Shown: positions 1 to 5,563 of the stretch, in pieces
How the letters are laid out: each line of letters starts with the position of its first letter
Numbering within the stretch: the first letter of the stretch is position 1
Assembly (NCBI GenBank): GCA_030039975.1
Contig: JASHUO010000542.1
Span: 1 to 7,791, forward strand
From: Alphaproteobacteria bacterium
Lineage (GTDB): Bacteria > Pseudomonadota > Alphaproteobacteria > ATCC43930 > CGMCC-115725
Length of the DNA: 7,791 bases
Reading direction: 5' to 3'
Program-made: the position numbers and the translations under genes
Notes under the pieces: generated by a model
Told to the model about the DNA's origin: nothing
The model's database searches: none
What the model saw: only the letters and a program-made list of their open reading frames with translations

Positions 1-25
1 CAAACCCTTGAGCCAGCGTCAAGAA

Positions 26-174
26 TCAGCTGTCAGCTGACAGCTTTCAGCCGTCAGCCCGAGTCGTCAGTCTTCAGTTATCAGTTCTCAGTTGGGCGGC
101 GTTCCCGCCCACTGAAAACTGACGGCTGATAACTGAGAACTTGCTGAGAGCTGGCGGCTGAAAGCTGACAGCTA
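26..174. repeat. Heptad-phased imperfect inverted repeat abutting the rpsA stop
   Basis: The left arm carries TCAG (once ACAG) every 7 bases, at 26, 33, 40, 47 and 54. After a one-base phase slip it continues at 67, 74, 81 and 88. The right arm carries the complement CTGA at 112, 119, 126, 133, 144, 158 and 165, with CTGG at 151. The arms fold into one long stem. Bases 35-57 pair with 151-173 apart from one mismatch and one G-T pair, and 94-99 (GGGCGG) pair with 105-110 around a 5-base loop. Bases 28-45 are also a perfect 18-base palindrome. In the rpsA transcript the structure would form immediately after the stop codon, so it may act as a terminator or 3'-end stabiliser. No T-run follows on the minus strand. 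It could equally be a dispersed intergenic repeat family. The structure is seen directly; any function is inferred. Bases 1-25 show nothing. Confidence 0.85.
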
Positions 175-1893
175 CTTCTCTTCCTTCTCCTTCTCGCCGC
201 GACGGGAGAGCGCGGCGCCGAGGATGTCGCCGAGGCTCGCGCCGCTGTCGGAAGAGCCATACTCGGCCATCGCCTTTTTCTCTTCCTCGACCTCGCGCGC
301 CTTGATCGACAGGCTGAGCTTGCGCGTCGCGCGGTCGAGCGCGGTGATCTTGGCGTCGACCTTCTCACCCACGGCAAAGCGATCGGGACGCTGCTCGGCG
401 CGGTCGCGCGACAGCTCGGCTTTGCGAATGAAGCCGGGCAGCCCGTCGCCGACGGTGACCTCGATGCCGCTATCGGTCAGCGCGGTCACCGTGGTGGTGA
501 CGACATCGCCCTTCTTCAGGCTGGCAAGGCTGGACTCGAAGGGATCGCTGGCCAGCTGCTTGATGCCAAGGCTGATGCGCTCCTTCTCGACATCCACGTC
601 GAGCACGCGCACCTTCACCATATCGCCCTTGTTGTAGTCCTTGATCGCTTCCTCGCCGGCACGGTTCCAGTCGAGGTCGGAGAGATGCACCATGCCGTCG
701 ATATCGCCGGGCAGGCCCACGAAGAGGCCGAACTCGGTGATGTTCTTGACCTCGCCCTCGAGTTCGGTGCCGACCGGGTACTTCTCGACGAAGCTCTCCC
801 AGGGATTGGCAAGGCATTGCTTCAAGCCCAAGGAGATACGGCGCTTCTGCGGATCGACGTCGAGTACCATCACCTCGACCTCCTGGCTGGTCGAGACGAT
901 CTTGCCGGGATGCACGTTCTTCTTGGTCCAGCTCATCTCCGAGACATGGACGAGGCCCTCGACGCCGGGCTCAAGTTCGACGAAAGCGCCGTAATCGGTG
1001 ATGTTGGTGACGCGGCCTTTGAAGCGCGCGGCGGACGGATATTTGAGCTCGACGCCCTCCCAGGGATCGGCCTCGAGCTGCTTCATGCCGAGCGAGATGC
1101 GCTGCGTCTCGGGGTTGAAGCGGATCACCTGCACCTTGACGGTCTGGCCGATATGCAGCGCCTCGGAGGGATGGTTGATGCGCCGCCAGGCGATGTCGGT
1201 GACATGCAGCAGGCCGTCGACGCCGCCCAGATCGACGAAGGCGCCGTAATCAGTGATGTTCTTGACCACGCCGGTGAGGATCTGGCCCTCCTTGAGGCTC
1301 GCCACCAGCTCGGAGCGCGCTTCGGCGCGGCTCTCTTCGAGCACGGCGCGGCGCGAGACGACGATGTTGCCGCGCGAGCGGTCCATCTTGAGGATCTGGA
1401 AGGGCTGTGGGCTGCCCAGTAGCGGGGTGATGTCGCGCACCGGCCGGATATCGACCTGGCTGCCCGGCAGGAAGGCGACGGCGCCGTTGAGATCGACGGT
1501 GAAGCCGCCCTTGACGCGGCCGAAGATGACGCCGGTGACGCGCTCATTCGCCTGGAAACTCCGCTCGAGCTGGGTCCAGGCCTCCTCGCGCCGCGCCTTC
1601 TCGCGCGACAGCTGCGCCTCGCCGTTCTTGTCTTCCATCCGCTCGAGATAGACCTCGACGGTATCGCCCGGCTTGATCTCGGCCGGCCGGCCCGGCGCGG
1701 CGAATTCCTTGAGCGGGACGCGGCCCTCGGATTTGAGCCCGACATCGATCAGCGCGGTGTCGTTCTCGATAGCGACCACAAGGCCCTTGATGACGGTGCC
1801 CTCGAGCCCCGAGGTGGCGCCGAGCGATTGGTCGAGCAGCGCGGCAAAACTCTCCTTGCCGGCATCGGTCTTCGTTCTGGTAGCGACGGCCAT
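172..1893 (-). CDS. rpsA: 30S ribosomal protein S1
   Basis: The product is S1, the large RNA-binding protein of the small ribosomal subunit that captures mRNA leaders and helps unfold them for initiation. The 573-residue protein has six S1 (OB-fold) repeats at roughly residues 29-97, 114-182, 202-271, 288-358, 375-445 and 460-531. Repeats 3 to 5 carry the clearest RNA-binding signatures (for example NITDYGAFV followed by GLLHVTD or GLVHVSE), as is known for the family. A charged tail, GEKEKEEK, ends the protein. Length and six-repeat layout match proteobacterial S1. The ATG at 1891-1893 is preceded on the minus strand by TTGGAGACGCA, a good Shine-Dalgarno at normal spacing. It lies downstream of aroA and cmk, the usual alphaproteobacterial order. 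The 130-base leader with dyads may allow autogenous control, as known for E. coli S1. The TAG stop lies inside the last unit of the inverted repeat at 26-174. Confidence 0.98.
   Translation of the reverse strand: MAVATRTKTDAGKESFAALLDQSLGATSGLEGTVIKGLVVAIENDTALIDVGLKSEGRVPLKEFAAPGRPAEIKPGDTVEVYLERMEDKNGEAQLSREKARREEAWTQLERSFQANERVTGVIFGRVKGGFTVDLNGAVAFLPGSQVDIRPVRDITPLLGSPQPFQILKMDRSRGNIVVSRRAVLEESRAEARSELVASLKEGQILTGVVKNITDYGAFVDLGGVDGLLHVTDIAWRRINHPSEALHIGQTVKVQVIRFNPETQRISLGMKQLEADPWEGVELKYPSAARFKGRVTNITDYGAFVELEPGVEGLVHVSEMSWTKKNVHPGKIVSTSQEVEVMVLDVDPQKRRISLGLKQCLANPWESFVEKYPVGTELEGEVKNITEFGLFVGLPGDIDGMVHLSDLDWNRAGEEAIKDYNKGDMVKVRVLDVDVEKERISLGIKQLASDPFESSLASLKKGDVVTTTVTALTDSGIEVTVGDGLPGFIRKAELSRDRAEQRPDRFAVGEKVDAKITALDRATRKLSLSIKAREVEEEKKAMAEYGSSDSGASLGDILGAALSRRGEKEKEEK
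977..1260 (-). repeat. Near-identical 29-base segments in S1 domains 3 and 4
   Basis: Bases 977-1005 and 1232-1260 match at 27 of 29 positions. They encode the NITDYGAFV core of consecutive S1 domains of rpsA. The rest of the two domains is clearly more diverged. The match reflects domain duplication with strong constraint, or local gene conversion between the two domains. Confidence 0.7.
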
Positions 1894-2023
1894 TGCGTCT
1901 CCAACTGTTCCCTGGTTTCGCCGCCGCGCTGCCGGGAAGCGGGCGAAGCGCGGCGGACCGCCGGCGAGCTGGGGCGCGGCGGCATGGACCCCTGTCCTGC
2001 GTCAGTCGCGAAGGAGCGCCGCT
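1894..2023 (-). promoter_or_regulatory. rpsA 5' leader with GC-rich dyads
   Basis: This is the untranslated gap between cmk and rpsA. Bases 1921-1930 (CCGCCGCGCT) are perfectly complementary to 1947-1956, giving a 10-base-pair stem with a 16-base loop that ends 27 bases before the rpsA start codon. Nine of the same bases (1921-1929) can instead pair with 1974-1982, because GCGCGGCGG occurs twice (1948-1956 and 1974-1982). Two mutually exclusive hairpins are therefore possible in the rpsA leader. I see no convincing -35/-10 pair, so rpsA may be read from upstream or from a promoter I cannot recognise. A regulatory role is inferred by analogy with the structured, S1-repressed rpsA leader of E. 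coli. Chance pairing in GC-rich DNA is a real alternative. Confidence 0.4.
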
Positions 2024-2677
2024 CTAGCCTTTGGCGGGCGCGGCGGCGAGCTTCCGGCCGATGAAATCGAGCGCCGCGGCAAAGGCGGCATCGGCATCGA
2101 GCGTGGTCGTGTCGAGAACGAACGCATCGTCGGCCGGCACCATAGGCGCCGCCCGACGCTGACTGTCGCGCGCGTCACGATCCTTCATGTCCTGCAGGAC
2201 AGCCTCGTATATAGCCGCCTTGCCGCTATCCCGCAACTCCTTGACGCGGCGGGCGGCCCTGGCCTCGATTCCGGCCGTGATGAAGAGCTTGGCATCGGCA
2301 TCGGGGCAGATGACCGTGCCGATGTCGCGGCCGTCGAGAACCGCGCCGGCGGCACCCCCCGGGGGATGCCGGGCGAAATCGCGCTGGAAGGCAAACAGCG
2401 CCTGGCGGACGGAAGGGATCGCCGCCACCACCGAGGCGCCCCGGGCGACAGCCTCGTCGGCGAGGCGGGGATCGCCGAGATCGGCGGCGCGCACGGCTTT
2501 CGCCGCGGCTTCGGCCACCGCCGGATCGGCCGGGTCGCCGCCGCTTGCGAGCGCGCGCAGCGCCGTTGCGCGGTAGAGCTTCCCGGTGTCGAGATGGCCG
2601 AGATTGAAATGCTGCGCCAAGCGGCGGGCGAGCGTGCCTTTGCCCGAGGCCGCGGGACCGTCGACGGCGATGATCAT
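2024..2677 (-). CDS. cmk: Cytidylate kinase (CMP/dCMP kinase)
   Basis: This cytoplasmic enzyme transfers phosphate from ATP to CMP or dCMP, giving the diphosphates for nucleotide recycling. The 217-residue protein starts with the P-loop GPAASGKG at residues 7-14. It then has LDTGKLYRA around 29-37 (nucleotide-monophosphate site), DGRDIGT at 115-121 and the arginine-rich lid segment RDARDSQR at 167-174, all diagnostic of bacterial Cmk. Length is normal for the family. The ATG at 2675-2677 overlaps the aroA stop codon in an ATGA arrangement, so ribosomes finishing aroA probably reinitiate here. The gene sits between aroA and rpsA, a neighbourhood conserved in many proteobacteria. Confidence 0.97.
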   Translation of the reverse strand: MIIAVDGPAASGKGTLARRLAQHFNLGHLDTGKLYRATALRALASGGDPADPAVAEAAAKAVRAADLGDPRLADEAVARGASVVAAIPSVRQALFAFQRDFARHPPGGAAGAVLDGRDIGTVICPDADAKLFITAGIEARAARRVKELRDSGKAAIYEAVLQDMKDRDARDSQRRAAPMVPADDAFVLDTTTLDADAAFAAALDFIGRKLAAAPAKG

Positions 2678-3999
2678 GGGGCGGGCGCGATGGTCGCGCC
2701 GAGGCCGTTCATCGCCTCGACGAAGCCGGGGAAGCTGGTGGCGATGGTGGCGCCGTCATCGATGCGCACCGGGCGGCGCGCCGCGAGGCCGAGCACGAGA
2801 AAGGCCATGGCGATGCGGTGGTCGAGCTTGGCGGCGATCTCGGCGCCGCCCGCGGGCGGCGCACCCAGCCCGTCGACGGCGAGCGTGTCCCCCTCGACCG
2901 CGACCGAAACGCCGCAGGCGGTAAGCCCTTGCGCGATCGCGCTGAGCCGGTCGCTCTCCTTGACCCTGAGCTCGCCGAGCCCGTGCATGACGGTGCGGCC
3001 TTTGGCAAAGGCGGCGGCGACGGCGAGCACGGGATACTCGTCGATCATGCGCGGCGCGCGCTCGGCCGGCACCGCGACGCCGCGGAGCGCGCTGCTGCGG
3101 AGCCGCAGGTCGGCGACGGGCTCGCCGCCTTCGATCCGCTCCTGCAGGAGGGAAAGCTCGGCGCCCATCTCGGTCAGCGTGTCGAGGAGCCCGGTGCGCA
3201 GCGGGTTGACGCCGACGCCCTCGATCACCACCTCGGAGCCCGGCACGAGGAGCGCGGCAATGGCGGGGAAAGCAGCCGAGGACGGATCACCGGGAACGGC
3301 GAGGTCGGCCGCTTTCAGCTCGGGCTGCCCCTTGAGCGCGATGCGCCGGCCGTTCGGCCCGTCGTCGATGGCGAGCGCCGCGCCGAAATGGCGCAGCATG
3401 CGCTCGCTATGATCGCGCGTCGGCTGCGGCTCGATGACAATGGTCTCGCCGGGCGCGTTCAGCCCCGCCAGCAGCACGGCCGATTTCACTTGCGCCGAGG
3501 GGACGGGAAGGCGGTAAGTGATGGGGAGTGGCGAGGCGGCGCCGATGACCGCGAGCGGCAAGCGCCCGCCGTCGCGCGCGATGATACGCGCGCCCAGGCG
3601 CTGCAGCGGCTCGGCGACGCGCGCCATCGGCCGCCGGCGCAGCGAGGCGTCGCCGGTGAAGAAGGTGGTGATGCCGTGGCTCGCGACCACGCCCATGAGG
3701 AGGCGCGCGCCGGTGCCGGAATTCCCGAGATCGAGCACGTCCTCGGCCTCGGCGAGCCCGCCAATGCCGACACCGTCGATGAGCCACGCGCCGTCATCGC
3801 TGCGGCGAATGGCGGCACCGAGCGCGCCCATGGCGGCGGCGGTGCGCATGACGTCCTCGCCTTCGAGCAGGCCGGTGACGCGCGTGCGCCCGACCGCGAG
3901 CGCGGCCAGGATGAGCGCGCGGTGCGACACCGATTTGTCGCCGGGTGCGCGCAATCGGCCGTTGAGCGCGGCGGCCGTGCCGGAGCTGAGGGGCGTCAC
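2674..3999 (-). CDS. aroA: 3-phosphoshikimate 1-carboxyvinyltransferase (EPSP synthase, class II type)
   Basis: The enzyme joins shikimate-3-phosphate and phosphoenolpyruvate to form EPSP, the sixth shikimate-pathway step and the target of glyphosate. The 441-residue protein is full length. It shows PGDKSVSHRA at 19-28 (PEP/S3P-binding Lys22, Ser23, Arg27), LGNSGTG at 91-97, RRRPMARV at 121-128, SAQVKSA at 168-174, catalytic Asp in MIDEYP (Asp320), RVKESDR at 345-351 and DHRIAM at 393-398. The segments PITYR, SAQVKSAVLLAGLN and TRDHSE resemble the Agrobacterium CP4 class II enzyme. The residue aligned to CP4 Ala100 is Gly95 here. The start is GTG at 3997-3999, with a weak GAGA ribosome site five bases upstream. 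It is first of the leftward aroA-cmk-rpsA group and divergent from the zinc-ribbon gene at 4151. Confidence 0.97.
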   Translation of the reverse strand: MTPLSSGTAAALNGRLRAPGDKSVSHRALILAALAVGRTRVTGLLEGEDVMRTAAAMGALGAAIRRSDDGAWLIDGVGIGGLAEAEDVLDLGNSGTGARLLMGVVASHGITTFFTGDASLRRRPMARVAEPLQRLGARIIARDGGRLPLAVIGAASPLPITYRLPVPSAQVKSAVLLAGLNAPGETIVIEPQPTRDHSERMLRHFGAALAIDDGPNGRRIALKGQPELKAADLAVPGDPSSAAFPAIAALLVPGSEVVIEGVGVNPLRTGLLDTLTEMGAELSLLQERIEGGEPVADLRLRSSALRGVAVPAERAPRMIDEYPVLAVAAAFAKGRTVMHGLGELRVKESDRLSAIAQGLTACGVSVAVEGDTLAVDGLGAPPAGGAEIAAKLDHRIAMAFLVLGLAARRPVRIDDGATIATSFPGFVEAMNGLGATIAPAP

Positions 4000-4089
4000 G
4001 CGTTTCTCGCCATCTGTGGGGCAGTCTCTAGCACAAAGGGGCGGCGCCAGAAATGGCGAGGCAAAGACGGGTAGTCGATGATTTTGCTT

Positions 4090-4117
4090 TTGACAGCGGT
4101 GGCGCGATCATGGCAAT
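4090..4117 (+). promoter_or_regulatory. Candidate promoter for the zinc-ribbon gene
   Basis: A perfect TTGACA (4090-4095) is followed after 16 bases by a weak -10, GGCAAT (4112-4117). It lies in the 151-base divergent gap between aroA and the rightward gene, 33 bases before that gene's ATG. The -35 match is strong and the -10 is poor. I find no clear promoter for aroA on the other strand. Confidence 0.35.
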
Positions 4118-4150
4118 TGGCCGGCCACCGCGGGAGCACGGAGGCGGTCC

Positions 4151-4537
4151 ATGGTTAAGCCGGAATGGGGAATGAAGCGCATCTGCCCGAGTTGCGGCAC
4201 GCGCTATTACGATCTGCATCGCGACCCGATCACCTGTCCAAAATGCGGCGCCGCTTTTGAGGTGGACACCAATCTGAAGACGCGGCGCACCAAGGCACCG
4301 GCGGCGCCCGAAGTGCCGATCGAGCCGATCGCCGAAGAGGAATTGGAGTCGGATCTCGCCACCGAGGAGGGCGAGGGCGAAGAGGAGGGCGAAGAGGTCG
4401 CGGTCGAAGGCGGCGAAGAGGCCGAGGGCGAGGAGGAAGAAGAGGAAGAGGTGATCGAGGACGCCTCGGAGCTCGGCGAGGACGAGGATGACATGGCCGA
4501 GGTGATCGAGAACGTCGAGGACGAAGAGGAGCGCTGA
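4151..4537 (+). CDS. TIGR02300 family (FYDLN acid) zinc-ribbon protein, function unknown
   Basis: This is a 128-residue protein with two halves. The N-terminal part (residues 8-37) is a zinc ribbon with two CxxC pairs, Cys12/Cys15 and Cys29/Cys32, flanking YYDLHRDP. That segment corresponds to the FYDLN motif that names this alphaproteobacterial family. From about residue 55 the chain is dominated by Glu and Asp with Gly, including runs of up to seven Glu, and is surely disordered and strongly negative. The ATG is preceded by GGAGG (4140-4144) six bases upstream. An internal Met8 would remove the conserved KPEWG start, so I keep Met1. Location next to aroA and a tRNA gene is typical of the family. 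No function is established. A nucleic-acid or protein-binding role is only a guess from the ribbon plus acidic tail. Confidence 0.93.
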   Translation: MVKPEWGMKRICPSCGTRYYDLHRDPITCPKCGAAFEVDTNLKTRRTKAPAAPEVPIEPIAEEELESDLATEEGEGEEEGEEVAVEGGEEAEGEEEEEEEVIEDASELGEDEDDMAEVIENVEDEEER

Positions 4538-4612
4538 GGCCGGCGATTTTCCGCTTGCAGGCGAGCCCGGCCGCTCGCTAACTTGCCGCTCCCGCGGCGG
4601 CCGGCCAGGCGC

Positions 4613-4618
4613 TAGACT
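4613..4618 (+). promoter_or_regulatory. Candidate -10 element of the tRNA-Ala promoter
   Basis: TAGACT matches the -10 consensus at four of six positions and sits 18 bases before the mature tRNA, with a GC-rich stretch between as in stringently controlled stable-RNA promoters. A TTGCCG at 4583-4588 is 24 bases away, too far for a standard -35, so the promoter is only partly supported. The rest of the 99-base gap after the zinc-ribbon gene shows nothing clear. Confidence 0.3.
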
Positions 4619-4636
4619 GCCGGTCCGCGACCTTCT

Positions 4637-4712
4637 GGGGTCATAGCTCAGTTGGGAGAGCGCCGCAATGGCATTGCGGAGGTCGGGGGTTCGAATCCCC
4701 CTGGCTCCACCA
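4637..4712 (+). tRNA. tRNA-Ala (anticodon GGC)
   Basis: All cloverleaf parts are present in 76 bases. The acceptor arm is GGGGTCA with TGGCTCC, followed by A73 and an encoded CCA end. The D arm is GCTC/GAGC. The anticodon stem CCGCA/TGCGG encloses the loop ATGGCAT, giving anticodon GGC for alanine codon GCC. The T arm is GGGGG-TTCGAAT-CCCCC. The G3-U70 pair, the main alanine identity element, is present. GCC is heavily used in the flanking genes, which fits a need for this isoacceptor. Confidence 0.98.
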
Positions 4713-4717
4713 GTTTC

Positions 4718-4752
4718 CCCAGCCTCGCTGGGAGGTCAGTAAAGGACTGACC
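4718..4752 (+). terminator. Two stem-loops directly after the tRNA, possible terminator or processing signals
   Basis: CCCAGC/GCTGGG (4718-4732, 3-base loop) is followed after one base by GGTCAGT/ACTGACC (4734-4752, 5-base loop). They begin five bases after the tRNA CCA end, where a terminator or 3' processing signal is expected. No clear T-run follows either stem, so intrinsic termination is not proven. Confidence 0.4.
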
Positions 4753-4759
4753 GTTCTGC

Positions 4760-4800
4760 GGCTTTCACTTCCTCCCGGTGCGCCGGGAGGAGTGAAAGCC
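4760..4800. repeat. Long stem-loop with an 18-base-pair arm
   Basis: Bases 4760-4778 pair with 4783-4800 across the loop TGCG, with a single bulged T. It is the third and strongest hairpin of the tRNA-fecR gap. No T-run follows on either strand. It may be a REP-like dispersed palindrome, a bidirectional transcription block or part of a structured RNA. The rest of the gap to 4921 holds only short GC-rich dyads, such as the 12-base palindrome at 4816-4827, and no clear promoter. Confidence 0.5.
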
Positions 4801-4921
4801 AGGCCGCGCGCGTGCCAGGCGCGCCTGCCGCCGCCAGCGGCGTCTCCCCGCATTGTCGTGTGATGAGGCGCACAGCCCGGCCGGCGGTCGCGGCGCTACG
4901 GAGGCCTACCGCGTTCAAGGC

Positions 4922-4930
4922 GGAGGGGAG
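4922..4930 (+). promoter_or_regulatory. Ribosome binding site that fixes the FecR-protein start
   Basis: GGAGGGGAG lies three bases before the ATG at 4934. The reading frame is open further upstream, to a TTG at 4853. The strong site, plus the signal peptide that begins directly at this ATG, decide the start. Confidence 0.75.
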
Positions 4931-4933
4931 CAC

Positions 4934-5563
4934 ATGCAGAGGCTGCGATCATACGTGCCGTGGTGCGTCGCCGCCGCATTTCTGCTCTGGGCGGCAGGCG
5001 CCAGCGCCGCCGACGTGCTGATCGGAACCGTCATCGGCGTACGCGGCGCGGTGTTCCGCGAGAATGGCAGCGAGCACCAGGCGCTGACGCCGCGTCAGCC
5101 GGTTCATCTCGGCGATACCATCATCGCCGAGGATGGCAAGGCCGAGATTCTGTTGAATGACGGCTCGATCGTTTCCGTCGGCGCGAAGAGCCGCCTCGTG
5201 CTGTCGCAATACAAAAGCGTCAGCAACGGGCTGACGACCCGCTTCCGCCTGCTTCGGGGCGTGTTGCGACTGTTCGTCAATCGCGCGACCTCGGGCGGCG
5301 AGTTCGAGATCGAGACCGAGACGGCGGTCGCCGCGGTGCGCGGCACGGACTGGCTGATGGAAGTGGTGCCGGGCCGCACCAGCGTCGCGATCCTCCGCGG
5401 CATCATTGCCGTGTCTGGCGTCGGCGCGCACCAAAACGCCGTCGTCCTTCTCGAGAAGCCCGGCGACGGCATCGATGTCACCATGGGCGAGGCGCCGGGT
5501 CCCGTCCATCCCTGGAGTCGTGAGCGCCTTGCCGCGGTCTTGGCGCGCGCCAGCTTCAACTGA
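4934..5563 (+). CDS. Secreted FecR-domain protein
   Basis: The 209-residue protein begins with a signal peptide: a basic start (MQRLR), a hydrophobic core at about 8-22 and a probable cut after AGASA at residue 25 or 26. A FecR domain follows at about 57-160, recognisable from HLGDTI (58-63), the NDGS turn (75-78), the GVLRLFV strand (109-115) and TAVAAVRGTDW (130-140). Unlike the FecR anti-sigma regulators, it has no cytoplasmic N-terminal domain and no lasting membrane anchor, so it should be free in the periplasm. The C-terminal 45 residues have no motif I know. The gene overlaps the start of the CHASE2 cyclase gene, which suggests one operon and a shared pathway. A role as a periplasmic binding or sensing partner of the cyclase is inference. 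The FecR assignment is firm; the ligand is unknown. Confidence 0.9.
   Translation: MQRLRSYVPWCVAAAFLLWAAGASAADVLIGTVIGVRGAVFRENGSEHQALTPRQPVHLGDTIIAEDGKAEILLNDGSIVSVGAKSRLVLSQYKSVSNGLTTRFRLLRGVLRLFVNRATSGGEFEIETETAVAAVRGTDWLMEVVPGRTSVAILRGIIAVSGVGAHQNAVVLLEKPGDGIDVTMGEAPGPVHPWSRERLAAVLARASFN

Noticed and set aside
685..1422. Long plus-strand open frame of 245 codons opposite rpsA
   Set aside because: It is antisense to a confident S1 gene, with composition mirroring the S1 codons. No ribosome site or known domain.
1749..1985. Minus-strand 78-codon frame starting upstream of rpsA and overlapping its start in another frame, a possible upstream regulatory ORF
   Set aside because: There is an AGGGG just before its ATG, but its Arg/Ser/Pro-rich composition is that of a GC-rich shadow frame and most of it lies inside the confident rpsA gene.
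2024..2026. Terminator between cmk and rpsA
   Set aside because: The dyads in the gap are GC-rich but lie close to the rpsA start and lack a T-run, so they fit a leader structure better than a terminator.
3995..4013. Five-codon mini-ORF (MARNA) whose TGA overlaps the aroA GTG start
   Set aside because: It has no recognisable ribosome site and is short enough to occur by chance. GAGA within it serves as the aroA ribosome site.
2818..4074. Plus-strand open frame of 418 codons opposite aroA
   Set aside because: The opposite strand encodes a complete, motif-verified EPSP synthase. The frame is an antisense shadow typical of high-GC DNA.
4641..4853. Minus-strand open frame across the tRNA containing WSQGDSNPRPPQC
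   Set aside because: This is the well-known false protein obtained by translating the antisense of a tRNA gene. The tRNA-Ala cloverleaf fully explains the sequence.
4637..4933. tRNA 3' end as an integration site (attB) with an island to its right
   Set aside because: I see no repeat of the tRNA 3' end downstream, no integrase, and no composition change in the following genes within the window.
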